From: Paraglaciecola sp. T6c
Lineage (GTDB): Bacteria; Pseudomonadota; Gammaproteobacteria; Enterobacterales; Alteromonadaceae
Length of the DNA: 64,000 nt
Reading direction: 5' to 3'
NCBI RefSeq assembly: GCF_000014225.1
Contig: NC_008228.1
Span: forward strand, 124,001 to 188,000
Both the position numbers and the translations under genes were made by a program. Below the pieces are notes generated by a model. The model ran no database searches, was not told where the DNA came from, and worked only from the letters and a program-made list of their open reading frames with translations. The stretch's first letter is position 1. Each line of letters starts with the position of its first letter. This document shows positions 1-7,144 of the stretch, piece by piece.

Positions 1-719
1 TCTAATAGCTCTACTTCAAATACTAGCGTGGAATTAGGCGTAATTTTTCCAGTCGCGCGCTCGCCGTAAGCCAGCTCAGATGGAATGAAGAATTTGAACT
101 TAGAGCCCACTTTCATCAACTGCACACCTTCGGTCCAACCAGGAATGACGCGCGAAAGAGGGAAGGTTGCTGGCTCGCCGCGGCTATAAGATGAGTCAAA
201 CTCAGTGCCATCTAGCAATGTGCCTTTGTAATGTACGGTTACAGTGTCTTCAGCAGTAGGAGATGCACCTTCGCCTTCGCTCATGACTTCGTACTGTAAA
301 CCTGAATCGGTCACTGTTACGCCTTCACGCTCTGCGTTTTCAGTAAGGAATTTCTCGCCATCAGCAATGTTTGTTTCTGCTTTTGCATCAGAAATAGCTT
401 TTTGCTTTTCACGTGAAGCCGCTTCCATAGCTAATGTAAGCGTTTGAATCTCTTTCATATCAAGCTGAGACTGACCCTGTAGCGCCGCTACAAATCCTTT
501 AACCACTAAGTCTTTATCGAGGTTAACGTCTAGTGCTTCTTGTTCATTCATTTTTTGCTCGATGAACTGTCCCACGCTCGCGCCCATTGCATAAGCTTGC
601 TGCTGTGCTTCTGTTTCAAGCTTTTGCTCTTCAACTTTTAGTAAATCCGTGTCTTGTTGACCACAGGCGGTAAGGCCAATGGCTGAGGTAATTAGAATCG
701 CGATAGCGGTTTTTTTCAT
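1..719 (-). CDS. fkpA: FKBP-type peptidyl-prolyl isomerase, FkpA-like lipoprotein (3' end outside window)
   Basis: Folds envelope proteins by cis-trans isomerisation of prolyl bonds. Reading leftward from the ATG at 719, the product begins MKKTAIAILITSAIGLTACG, a lipoprotein signal with lipobox LTAC, so it should be membrane anchored (E. coli FkpA is soluble in the periplasm). Residues about 20-125 are a charged helical dimerisation region rich in Gln, Glu and Lys. From about residue 135 comes the FKBP domain, with VTVHYKGTLLDGTEFDSS, VIPGWTEGVQLMKVGSK and IPSELAYGERA visible. The frame is open to base 1, so the last strand and the stop codon are missing. The neighbours slyX and yheV match the fkpA region of enterobacteria. 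It is divergent from the WD40 gene across about 118 bp. Identification is firm. Confidence 0.93.
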   Translation of the reverse strand, partial: MKKTAIAILITSAIGLTACGQQDTDLLKVEEQKLETEAQQQAYAMGASVGQFIEQKMNEQEALDVNLDKDLVVKGFVAALQGQSQLDMKEIQTLTLAMEAASREKQKAISDAKAETNIADGEKFLTENAEREGVTVTDSGLQYEVMSEGEGASPTAEDTVTVHYKGTLLDGTEFDSSYSRGEPATFPLSRVIPGWTEGVQLMKVGSKFKFFIPSELAYGERATGKITPNSTLVFEVELL

Positions 720-837
720 TTACTTCTCCCCTGAGATAATATGTGTCGAATACGTGACTTGTGAAGTGTTTCAACTTGATAAAGCGCTTATACTAAACGC
801 CCTGAGTGAAAAGAGAAACCCAATTAGGAACAATCCA

Positions 838-1812
838 TTGACCGTCTTGTTACGATTAAGTTTAATTTTATTATTGCTAACTGGCTGTAGCGGGCAATCG
901 TCAACACCAGTAACCTCGTGGCGACATGCTGATGATGGCGCCTATGCCGCTGATATATCAGCGGATGCGTCGCTAGCTGTGGTGTCGAGCGTTACGGGGG
1001 GCATAGCGGTTTGGGACCTGAAAAAAAATGAAAAACGCTACACTTGGCAGCACCAAGGCGAGGGAAATAATTTAGTCGCTAATGTACACATCGCTTTTGA
1101 TAATAGTTATGTGGTGACATCTGACCGTGACGCCTTTGCCCTTTGGAATGTGGCCAGTGGCGAGCCAGAAGGCTTCTGGCGTATCGATGAGTCAAGTATT
1201 CGTGATGTGGCGGTATCAAACCAAGGGCGGGGGATACTGGTTGGCCGAGGCAATGGTAAGGTAATGTTTTTTGAGCCCAAAACCGGTCGGCGTTTAGAGT
1301 TTTTAGGGCATCAAGAAAAAGTGAACAGTGTGGATTTGTCTCCTAATGGTTTTTACGCCCTTACCGGTGGCAATGATTACACTGCTTATCTGTGGGATAC
1401 CCGAACAGGTCAGGTTATTCATAGTTTCACCCATTCAAGTCGCGTGACCAAAGTGGCGTTAGACGATGAAGGGCGCTACGGCTTTACCGCCGATAGTAAG
1501 CGTGATGCTAGGGTGTGGGACTTAGTCACAGGTGAAGAAGTGAGTAATTTGCATTACCTTGCCCGGCAGAAAATATTCAGCAGCGCCGCGTTTTCACAAG
1601 ACGGCCAGTACTTGTTAACGGGCTCACCCGCTAAGCGATTAAATTTGTGGCGCGTGACCGATGGAAAAGAAATACAAGAATGGCAGGTGTCACCCAGAGA
1701 AGGCAGCCGTCCGCAGACCGCAGTGGTATACGGGGTGGGATTTGCTAAAGACAAACAAATTGTGTCAGAAAGCAGCAGTGGTTTAGCTGAATTTTGGCAA
1801 ATAAATCAGTAA
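838..1812 (+). CDS. WD40-repeat beta-propeller lipoprotein
   Basis: Predicted envelope-anchored beta-propeller of 324 residues, probably a protein-binding scaffold; the partner is unknown. The frame is open further upstream into fkpA, but the best start is the TTG at 838: AGGAA lies at 826-830 with a 7-base spacer, and translation from there gives a short hydrophobic segment ending in LLTGC, a good lipobox with Cys near residue 17. About seven WD-type blades follow, each ending in patterns such as AVWDL, YLWDTRTGQ, RVWDLVTGEE and NLWRVTDGKE. It is 12 bases upstream of slyX, so the two are probably co-transcribed. Bacterial WD40 proteins this small are often scaffolds; no enzymatic residues are visible. 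The function is not assigned. Confidence 0.82.
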   Translation: MTVLLRLSLILLLLTGCSGQSSTPVTSWRHADDGAYAADISADASLAVVSSVTGGIAVWDLKKNEKRYTWQHQGEGNNLVANVHIAFDNSYVVTSDRDAFALWNVASGEPEGFWRIDESSIRDVAVSNQGRGILVGRGNGKVMFFEPKTGRRLEFLGHQEKVNSVDLSPNGFYALTGGNDYTAYLWDTRTGQVIHSFTHSSRVTKVALDDEGRYGFTADSKRDARVWDLVTGEEVSNLHYLARQKIFSSAAFSQDGQYLLTGSPAKRLNLWRVTDGKEIQEWQVSPREGSRPQTAVVYGVGFAKDKQIVSESSSGLAEFWQINQ

Positions 1813-1824
1813 TTAGAGTAGGTT

Positions 1825-2037
1825 ATGCAACACATAGAAGCAGATATAGAGCAGCTACAAATGAAGGTGGCTTTTCAAGAGGACACCATAGAAGAACTAA
1901 ACAAAGCCTTGATCAAGCAACAGAAGCAACTCGAACTGTTAGAGTTTCAGTTGTCTCATGTCATTAACAAGGTCAAAGAAATTGATGTGCCCAGCGGCGA
2001 TTCACAAGAAGTTGAACCGCCACCGCCGCATTACTAG
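1825..2037 (+). CDS. slyX: SlyX family protein
   Basis: Small protein of 70 residues that is almost entirely one coiled coil (residues about 1-55, heptads of Ile, Leu and Val with Glu, Gln and Lys), ending in a proline-rich tail with PPPPHY at the C-terminus. This tail is the hallmark of SlyX. The molecular role of SlyX is unknown; the gene was named for its position beside slyD in E. coli. The start ATG at 1825 follows a weak AGTAGG-like ribosome site and only 12 bases separate it from the WD40 gene. The call rests on size, coiled coil, tail and its position beside fkpA and yheV. Confidence 0.9.
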   Translation: MQHIEADIEQLQMKVAFQEDTIEELNKALIKQQKQLELLEFQLSHVINKVKEIDVPSGDSQEVEPPPPHY

Positions 2038-2076
2038 AGGCTAAACGATAACTGATTTCTACCAAAGTAAACGCCG

Positions 2077-2283
2077 TTATTCGGGTTTAAATACGCCAAT
2101 CACGTTTTCGCTTTGGCGAGAGGCTTGCGTCACTTCTTTATCTGTTTGGGTTTGTTGATAATGGCACTGTACACATTCCATCTTTTCAACATTGTTCTCG
2201 AAGTAAAGCATCAGTGTATCCATGCTTTTACATTGAGGGCAGGTGGCCCCAGCGATAAAACGCTTTTTAATTTTCGTCGTCAT
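2077..2283 (-). CDS. yheV: YheV family putative zinc-ribbon protein
   Basis: Protein of 68 residues with two CxxC knuckles (CPQC near residue 15 and CVQC near residue 37) that should bind one zinc ion. It matches E. coli YheV in layout: a basic KKRFIAGA start, the first CPxC, the second CxxC, then an acidic and polar tail ending VIGVFKPE. The biological role is unknown. A TTG two codons upstream (2289) is possible, but the ATG at 2283 is preferred. It is convergent with slyX and divergent from yheS. The slyX-yheV-yheS grouping parallels E. coli, where kefG and kefB lie between yheV and yheS; those two are absent here. Confidence 0.9.
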   Translation of the reverse strand: MTTKIKKRFIAGATCPQCKSMDTLMLYFENNVEKMECVQCHYQQTQTDKEVTQASRQSENVIGVFKPE

Positions 2284-2362
2284 AATCAAGAGGATTTCTT
2301 CGGTCAGTCATCTTGCTATCATACCGCAATCGACCGACTATGTTATCCGTCAATAGGCATTC

Positions 2363-4315
2363 ATGATCCAAATTTCTGATTTATCCCTTATGCGTGGCAA
2401 CAAAACCTTGCTACATGAAACCAATGCAGTGCTGTACCCAGGGCATAAAGCAGGTCTTATCGGTGCAAATGGCTGTGGAAAATCCAGCTTGTTTGCGCTT
2501 ATTCGGGGAGAATTACACCCTGAGCAAGGCGAGTGCAATATCCCTAAAGACTGGCAGGTCGTATCCGTTGCCCAGGAAACCCCAGCAGTTGAACGCTCAG
2601 CCCTTGATTATGTGATTGACGGCGACAAGCTATACCGCCGCTTACAGGCAGAATTGCGTGCAGCGGAAGACGCCCATGATGGCGTTAAAATCGCCGCGCT
2701 ACACGGCCAATTAGACCATGCAGGTGCTTACGATATTGAATCCCGCGCGGCCACCATATTAGCGGGCTTAGGTTTTGCGAACGACGCTATTGCCCGTCCG
2801 GTCACCGCGTTTTCAGGTGGTTGGCGTATGCGTTTGAACTTGGCGCAAGCACTTTTATGCCATTCAGATTTATTACTGCTTGATGAGCCCACCAACCACT
2901 TAGATTTAGACGCTGTCATTTGGCTTGAAAAGTGGTTGCAGCGCTACGCTGGCACCTTGTTACTGATATCTCACGATAAGTCCTTTTTGGATAGCACAGT
3001 GAACGAAATTATCAGCGTTGAGCAACAGCAACTGGTTAGCTACACAGGTAACTACGATGCCTTCGAGCGCCAACGTGCAGAGCGCTTGCGCTTACAGAAC
3101 CTACAGTTTCAGAAGCAACAAGATAAAATTGCCCATTTAGAGTCGTTTATCAATCGTTTCGGTGCTAAAGCGAGCAAGGCCAAGCAGGCTCAAAGTCGTG
3201 TGAAGCAACTGGAGAAAATGGAAACCTTATTGCCAGCGCTTGCCGCTTCACAGTTTAGTTTTGAGTTTTTTATGCCGCCCAAATTACCTAACCCACTGGT
3301 AAAAATGGAGCAGGTACGACTGGGGTACGACGACACAATTATCTTGGAAAAACTGCATCTCAATTTAGTGCCCGGTAGCCGCATTGGGCTACTTGGTAGA
3401 AATGGTGCGGGTAAATCAACGTTAATCAAACTACTTGCTGGGGAAAAAGAGCCCATGCAAGGCATTTACGAAACCTCAGCAGGTTTGCGCATTGGCTATT
3501 TTGCTCAGCATCAATTGGAATATTTGCGCGCTGACGACTCAGCTCTCGCCCATATACAGCGCCTCGATCCAAAAGCCACCGAACAAAGTCTGCGGGATTA
3601 TTTAGGCGGCTTTGGTTTTAGGGGGGATGATGCCCTAGGACGTGTGGCCCCCATGTCGGGGGGGGAAAAAGCGCGCTTAGTGTTGGCGCTAACTGTGTAT
3701 CAAAAGCCTAACTTGTTGCTACTCGATGAGCCTACCAACCATTTAGACTTAGACATGCGTCATGCACTGAATATGGCCCTTCAGGGGTTTGAAGGGGCAA
3801 TGGTTTTGGTATCCCATGATAGGTTCTTGCTAACGTCTGTTTGTGATGATTTTTACTTGGTGGATAACCAGCAAGTCACCATGTTTGATGGGGATTTAGA
3901 TGACTATCGTGATTGGTTGCTAAAATCAGACCGAGAAAAACAATCAGCCGATAAGCTGGCGACAGCTAAAGGTGCTGCTGACAAAGAGGGCGCTGAGAAC
4001 AAAGAGCCAAAGCTAGATCGTAAAATTATTAAGCGCCTAGAGGCTGAATTTAGGCAAGCGACGCAATCTCTGCGCAAAACGGTGCAAACCCAAGAGAAAA
4101 AAATGGCCGAGCTTGAAGCCAAACTTGAAGGTATAGAGCAAAAAATGGCAGACCCAGATATTTACAATGCTGATAAAAAAGCCGAGTTAAAAGTGCTATT
4201 AGCGGACCAAGCGAGTTGCAAAGTTGCCCAAGAAGAAGCAGAAATGCTGTGGCTAGATGCCCAAGAGCAAATTGAAGCCAAACAGGCAGAATTTGATGCT
4301 CAGGTGACGGGTTAG
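2363..4315 (+). CDS. yheS: ABC-F family ATPase YheS
   Basis: Cytoplasmic ABC-F protein of 650 residues with two nucleotide-binding domains and no membrane segments. ABC-F proteins act on the ribosome, relieving stalled or drug-bound complexes. The first domain has Walker A GANGCGKSS (about residues 34-42), signature FSGGWRMRL and Walker B LLLLDEPTNHLDLD; a long charged linker (about 235-300) fits the P-site tRNA interaction motif; the second domain has Walker A GRNGAGKST, signature MSGGEKARL and Walker B LLLLDEPTNHLDLD. A Lys/Glu-rich coiled C-terminal extension runs from about 530 to 650. Length and layout match YheS. In E. coli yheT and yheU follow directly; here they lie 34 kb downstream. 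Confidence 0.95.
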   Translation: MIQISDLSLMRGNKTLLHETNAVLYPGHKAGLIGANGCGKSSLFALIRGELHPEQGECNIPKDWQVVSVAQETPAVERSALDYVIDGDKLYRRLQAELRAAEDAHDGVKIAALHGQLDHAGAYDIESRAATILAGLGFANDAIARPVTAFSGGWRMRLNLAQALLCHSDLLLLDEPTNHLDLDAVIWLEKWLQRYAGTLLLISHDKSFLDSTVNEIISVEQQQLVSYTGNYDAFERQRAERLRLQNLQFQKQQDKIAHLESFINRFGAKASKAKQAQSRVKQLEKMETLLPALAASQFSFEFFMPPKLPNPLVKMEQVRLGYDDTIILEKLHLNLVPGSRIGLLGRNGAGKSTLIKLLAGEKEPMQGIYETSAGLRIGYFAQHQLEYLRADDSALAHIQRLDPKATEQSLRDYLGGFGFRGDDALGRVAPMSGGEKARLVLALTVYQKPNLLLLDEPTNHLDLDMRHALNMALQGFEGAMVLVSHDRFLLTSVCDDFYLVDNQQVTMFDGDLDDYRDWLLKSDREKQSADKLATAKGAADKEGAENKEPKLDRKIIKRLEAEFRQATQSLRKTVQTQEKKMAELEAKLEGIEQKMADPDIYNADKKAELKVLLADQASCKVAQEEAEMLWLDAQEQIEAKQAEFDAQVTG

Positions 4316-4354
4316 CTCGCTATGGAAAATCGGTGAATACAGAAGGAGAAAAGG

Positions 4355-4924
4355 ATGTCTCAGCAACTGGAAACTGACAGGCTCATATTGCGAAACTGGA
4401 AGGCAAGCGACTATGAGCCATTCTACGCGTTAAATTCTGACCTTGAGGCCATGCGTTATTTTCCTTCCCCCTATACTCGGGCGCAAAGCGATCACTTAGC
4501 GGACAAATGCCAATCTTTGATTCAGCGGCGAGGGTGGGGTTTGTGGGCGGTGAGTGAGAAAGAGGATGAGGCGTTTATTGGCTTTGTGGGTTTGCATACG
4601 CCAAATGCAAACATGCCGTGCTCCCCTTGTGTTGAGATAGGCTGGCGTCTGCTTCCTCAATATTGGGGTAATGGCTTCGCCACTGAAGGGGCGAAAAAGG
4701 CGTTAGAATATGCGTTTAATGAGCTGGGGCTGCCAGAGGTGGTCTCGTTTACTTCAAAAAAGAATCAACCTTCTCGGGCCGTTATGGCGCGAATTGGATT
4801 GCAAGATTCACTCAATAACTTTATTCACCCAGATATTGCCCCTGAGCATCCGTTAGCGGAACATGTTTTATATCACATCACCCGAAATGCCTGGCTTGAG
4901 CAAACAAGTCAAAGCGGCAAGTGA
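4355..4924 (+). CDS. GNAT family N-acetyltransferase, RimJ/RimL type
   Basis: Predicted acetyl-CoA-dependent N-acetyltransferase of 189 residues. The N-terminus has the RimJ/RimL signature (TDRLILRNWKASDYEPF), the middle has VEIGWRLLPQYWGNGFATEGAKKAL, in which the GNGFATEG stretch forms the acetyl-CoA pyrophosphate loop, and the C-terminal part has the SRAVMARIGL motif. The ATG at 4355 is preceded by a strong AGAAGGAG. The acceptor, a protein N-terminus or a small amine, cannot be told. The gene ends 4 bases from the end of the convergent LysR gene. It is the first gene after yheS and marks the left edge of the segment that separates yheS from yheT. Confidence 0.88.
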   Translation: MSQQLETDRLILRNWKASDYEPFYALNSDLEAMRYFPSPYTRAQSDHLADKCQSLIQRRGWGLWAVSEKEDEAFIGFVGLHTPNANMPCSPCVEIGWRLLPQYWGNGFATEGAKKALEYAFNELGLPEVVSFTSKKNQPSRAVMARIGLQDSLNNFIHPDIAPEHPLAEHVLYHITRNAWLEQTSQSGK

Positions 4925-4928
4925 GCGA

Positions 4929-5813
4929 TTAGTTAACTGCCTGATACAAGATCTGCGCAAAGGCATTAGCTGCCGGTGACGATGGCCGGTCACGGTATTC
5001 TAGCTGGTACAAAGGCCGAGACAACAGCTTGCTTTTTTGAGTAGAAATTACCTTTAATTTTTTCAGCGCAAGTAAATCTTCGGTGACAACTTGGGGCAAT
5101 AACGCCACTCCCATTCCTTGAGTGACGCCACGAGCTATCGCCTCATTACTGCCTAGTTGCATACTGTCATTCACTGCTATGCCTTGTTCGGCCAATAGCG
5201 AAAATGACATTTGCCGGGTGCCCGAGCCAGGCTCCCGCAGCAACCAGCGTTGCTCGCTTAGCCATTTTTCTTTGTCATCTGCGGGTTTCAAGGAGCTTGA
5301 ATACACAATACTCATGGGGTCGTCTTGCCAATGCTGGCTGCTAATGTGTGGGTCGCTTGCACTCCCTTCCACCAATGCAAAGTCAATGGTGCAGGCCAGT
5401 AATGCCTGTTCAATTTGCGCGGTATTGGCTACTTGCACTTCTACTTTAATTTTCGGGTATTGTTGATTAAAACGCGCTAAATAAGGCGCTAGCCAGTAAC
5501 CGGCTATAGTGGTGCTGGCGCCTATAACCAGAGTGCCTTGTTTTAATCCTGTGCGTGCTCTTACGTCCTCAAGTGCCGCTTGTTCAATCGCAAAAATACT
5601 GCGGGCATGATTAAACAAGCTCTGCCCACCTTGGGTTAAAGCTAACTTCTTTCCTTTAGCTGCTCGCTCAATGAGTTGCATACCCAGTTGATGTTCAAGC
5701 TCTTTGAGTGCTTTTGAAACCGCGGGTTGGCTAATATAAAGCGCCTCAGCCGCTTGGGAGAAACTGCCCAAATGAGCAACGCTATGAAAAACCCTAAGCG
5801 CATGTAAATTCAT
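4929..5813 (-). CDS. LysR family transcriptional regulator (YeiE-like)
   Basis: DNA-binding regulator of 294 residues. Residues 1-60 form the LysR winged helix-turn-helix (MNLHALRVFHSVAHLGSFSQ, then AAEALYISQPAVSKALKELE); residues about 90-290 form the periplasmic-binding-like effector domain, with GTLVIGASTTIAGYWL at its beginning. It is divergent from a YeiH-type transporter gene across a 118-bp gap. The same LysR/YeiH pairing (yeiE-yeiH) exists in enterobacteria, where YeiE responds to sulfite. By analogy this protein probably controls the adjacent transporter; the effector here is inferred, not shown. A distant CysB-like role is the main alternative. Confidence 0.85.
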   Translation of the reverse strand: MNLHALRVFHSVAHLGSFSQAAEALYISQPAVSKALKELEHQLGMQLIERAAKGKKLALTQGGQSLFNHARSIFAIEQAALEDVRARTGLKQGTLVIGASTTIAGYWLAPYLARFNQQYPKIKVEVQVANTAQIEQALLACTIDFALVEGSASDPHISSQHWQDDPMSIVYSSSLKPADDKEKWLSEQRWLLREPGSGTRQMSFSLLAEQGIAVNDSMQLGSNEAIARGVTQGMGVALLPQVVTEDLLALKKLKVISTQKSKLLSRPLYQLEYRDRPSSPAANAFAQILYQAVN

Positions 5814-5931
5814 ATTAATTAACCTTTAGTTATCAATCTATGATTTATATGTATTGGAGTTATATTTTGACACTGCCTATCATCAAGTCAACTTTTAATC
5901 AGGTACTACACCCATCGATAGGAGTAGCTTT

Positions 5932-7038
5932 ATGTTCGGGGCAGTTAAGCGTTTTTTCATTACGGGGCAAGATGGTACCTCAAGCACACGCCATCATTAT
6001 GGCGATTCACGCTGGTGGTTAGGTTTAGTCTTAGTAACAAGCATCGCGTTTATCGCCACTTATCTGAGTCATGTTTCCTTTGTCCAACATCTTGGATTGA
6101 GCGCACTAACCATAGGTATTGTGTTGGGGATTATTGTTGGCAACACGCTATTTTCGCGTATGGCCACGCACACTGATGTAGGCGTAGATTACGCCAAGAG
6201 TACCTTATTAAAAGCCGGTGTGGTGTTATTTGGTTTTCGCATTACCTTCGCACAAGTGGCGGGAGTCGGCTGGCAAGGGTTAATTACTGACATCGCCATA
6301 TTGAGCTTAACTTTTTGGCTGGCAGTGCAACTTGGTAAGCGTGTATTTAAGTTAGACGAGCAAACCACCATTTTGATTGGTGCCGGTAGCGCTATTTGTG
6401 GTGCAGCGGCGGTGATGGCTACAGAGCCTGTGGTAAAAGCTCAAGCGCACAAGGTTTCCGTCGCAGTCGCTACCGTGGTGGTGTTTGGCACCTTGAGCAT
6501 GTTTGTTTATCCCATTGCCCAAGGTTACTTAGGCCTCAGTGAGCATGCATACGGTATTTTCGCTGGTTCAACGATTCACGAAGTGGCGCAAGTCGTGGCG
6601 GCAGGCAGTGCTGTTAGCCCTGAAGCCGCTAACGCGGCGGTGATTGAGAAAATGCTCAGGGTGATGATGCTTGCCCCGTTTTTAGTGCTGTTATCGCTGT
6701 GGCAAAGCAACAAGCGCGCTACGGGCAAAGTGGTCGACGGAGCTAGCTCACAGGGCGACAGTGGTAAAAGCAACATCATGATCCCCTGGTTTGCCCTACT
6801 ATTTATTGTTGCCAGTGGGATTAATTCTAGCCAGTTGGTTTCACCTGATATTACCGAGCAAGTTGTGCATTTAGACGGCGTGTTACTTACCATTGCCATG
6901 GTGGCGTTAGGGCTGCGAACGCACATAGGCGCAATCCGCCAAGCTGGCGTAAAACCCTTGCTACTAGCAAGCTGTTTGTTTTTGTTCTTAACCCTAGGCG
7001 GATATGGGCTGAATTTAGTGATAGCTCAGTGGTTATAA
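5932..7038 (+). CDS. yeiH: YeiH family putative sulfate/sulfur-compound exporter
   Basis: Inner-membrane protein of 368 residues with about ten hydrophobic helices, of the UPF0324/YeiH family (annotated as putative sulfate exporters). Recognisable family blocks are GIVLGIIVGNTLF, KAGVVLFGFRITFAQV, GAGSAICGAAAVMATEPVV, STIHEVAQVVAAGSAV and the late VALGLRTHIGAI. The start ATG at 5932 has GGAG at 5921-5924. The LysR-type regulator on the opposite strand is its likely controller. A weak TTGACA hexamer lies at 5867-5872 in the divergent gap, without a convincing -10 partner. The transported compound is not established for the family as a whole. Confidence 0.88.
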   Translation: MFGAVKRFFITGQDGTSSTRHHYGDSRWWLGLVLVTSIAFIATYLSHVSFVQHLGLSALTIGIVLGIIVGNTLFSRMATHTDVGVDYAKSTLLKAGVVLFGFRITFAQVAGVGWQGLITDIAILSLTFWLAVQLGKRVFKLDEQTTILIGAGSAICGAAAVMATEPVVKAQAHKVSVAVATVVVFGTLSMFVYPIAQGYLGLSEHAYGIFAGSTIHEVAQVVAAGSAVSPEAANAAVIEKMLRVMMLAPFLVLLSLWQSNKRATGKVVDGASSQGDSGKSNIMIPWFALLFIVASGINSSQLVSPDITEQVVHLDGVLLTIAMVALGLRTHIGAIRQAGVKPLLLASCLFLFLTLGGYGLNLVIAQWL

Positions 7039-7098
7039 CTAATATAACAACGCGTAATTGAACCACTCGCAATATCAAGAACGGACGTTTTACCCAAA

Positions 7099-7135
7099 GA
7101 GTCAGCATTTTATGTCATCCATAAAACGCTGACTC
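7099..7135. other. Strong inverted repeat between convergent genes
   Basis: A 16-base stem (GAGTCAGC at 7099-7106 continuing to 7114, pairing with 7120-7135, one mismatch) with a 5-base loop. It lies between the ends of yeiH (rightward) and the last GH92 gene (leftward). There is no T-tract on either side, so it is not a canonical intrinsic terminator. It probably blocks transcription or protects 3' ends from both directions. Confidence 0.55.
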
Positions 7136-7144
7136 ACAATCCAA

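Noticed and set aside
679-837. N-terminal extension of the WD40 gene into fkpA
   Set aside because: It overlaps the divergent fkpA start and would bury the lipoprotein signal; the TTG at 838 has a good ribosome site.
2113-2379. Plus-strand frame over yheV
   Set aside because: The opposite strand encodes a clear YheV protein with CxxC motifs; this frame is its shadow.
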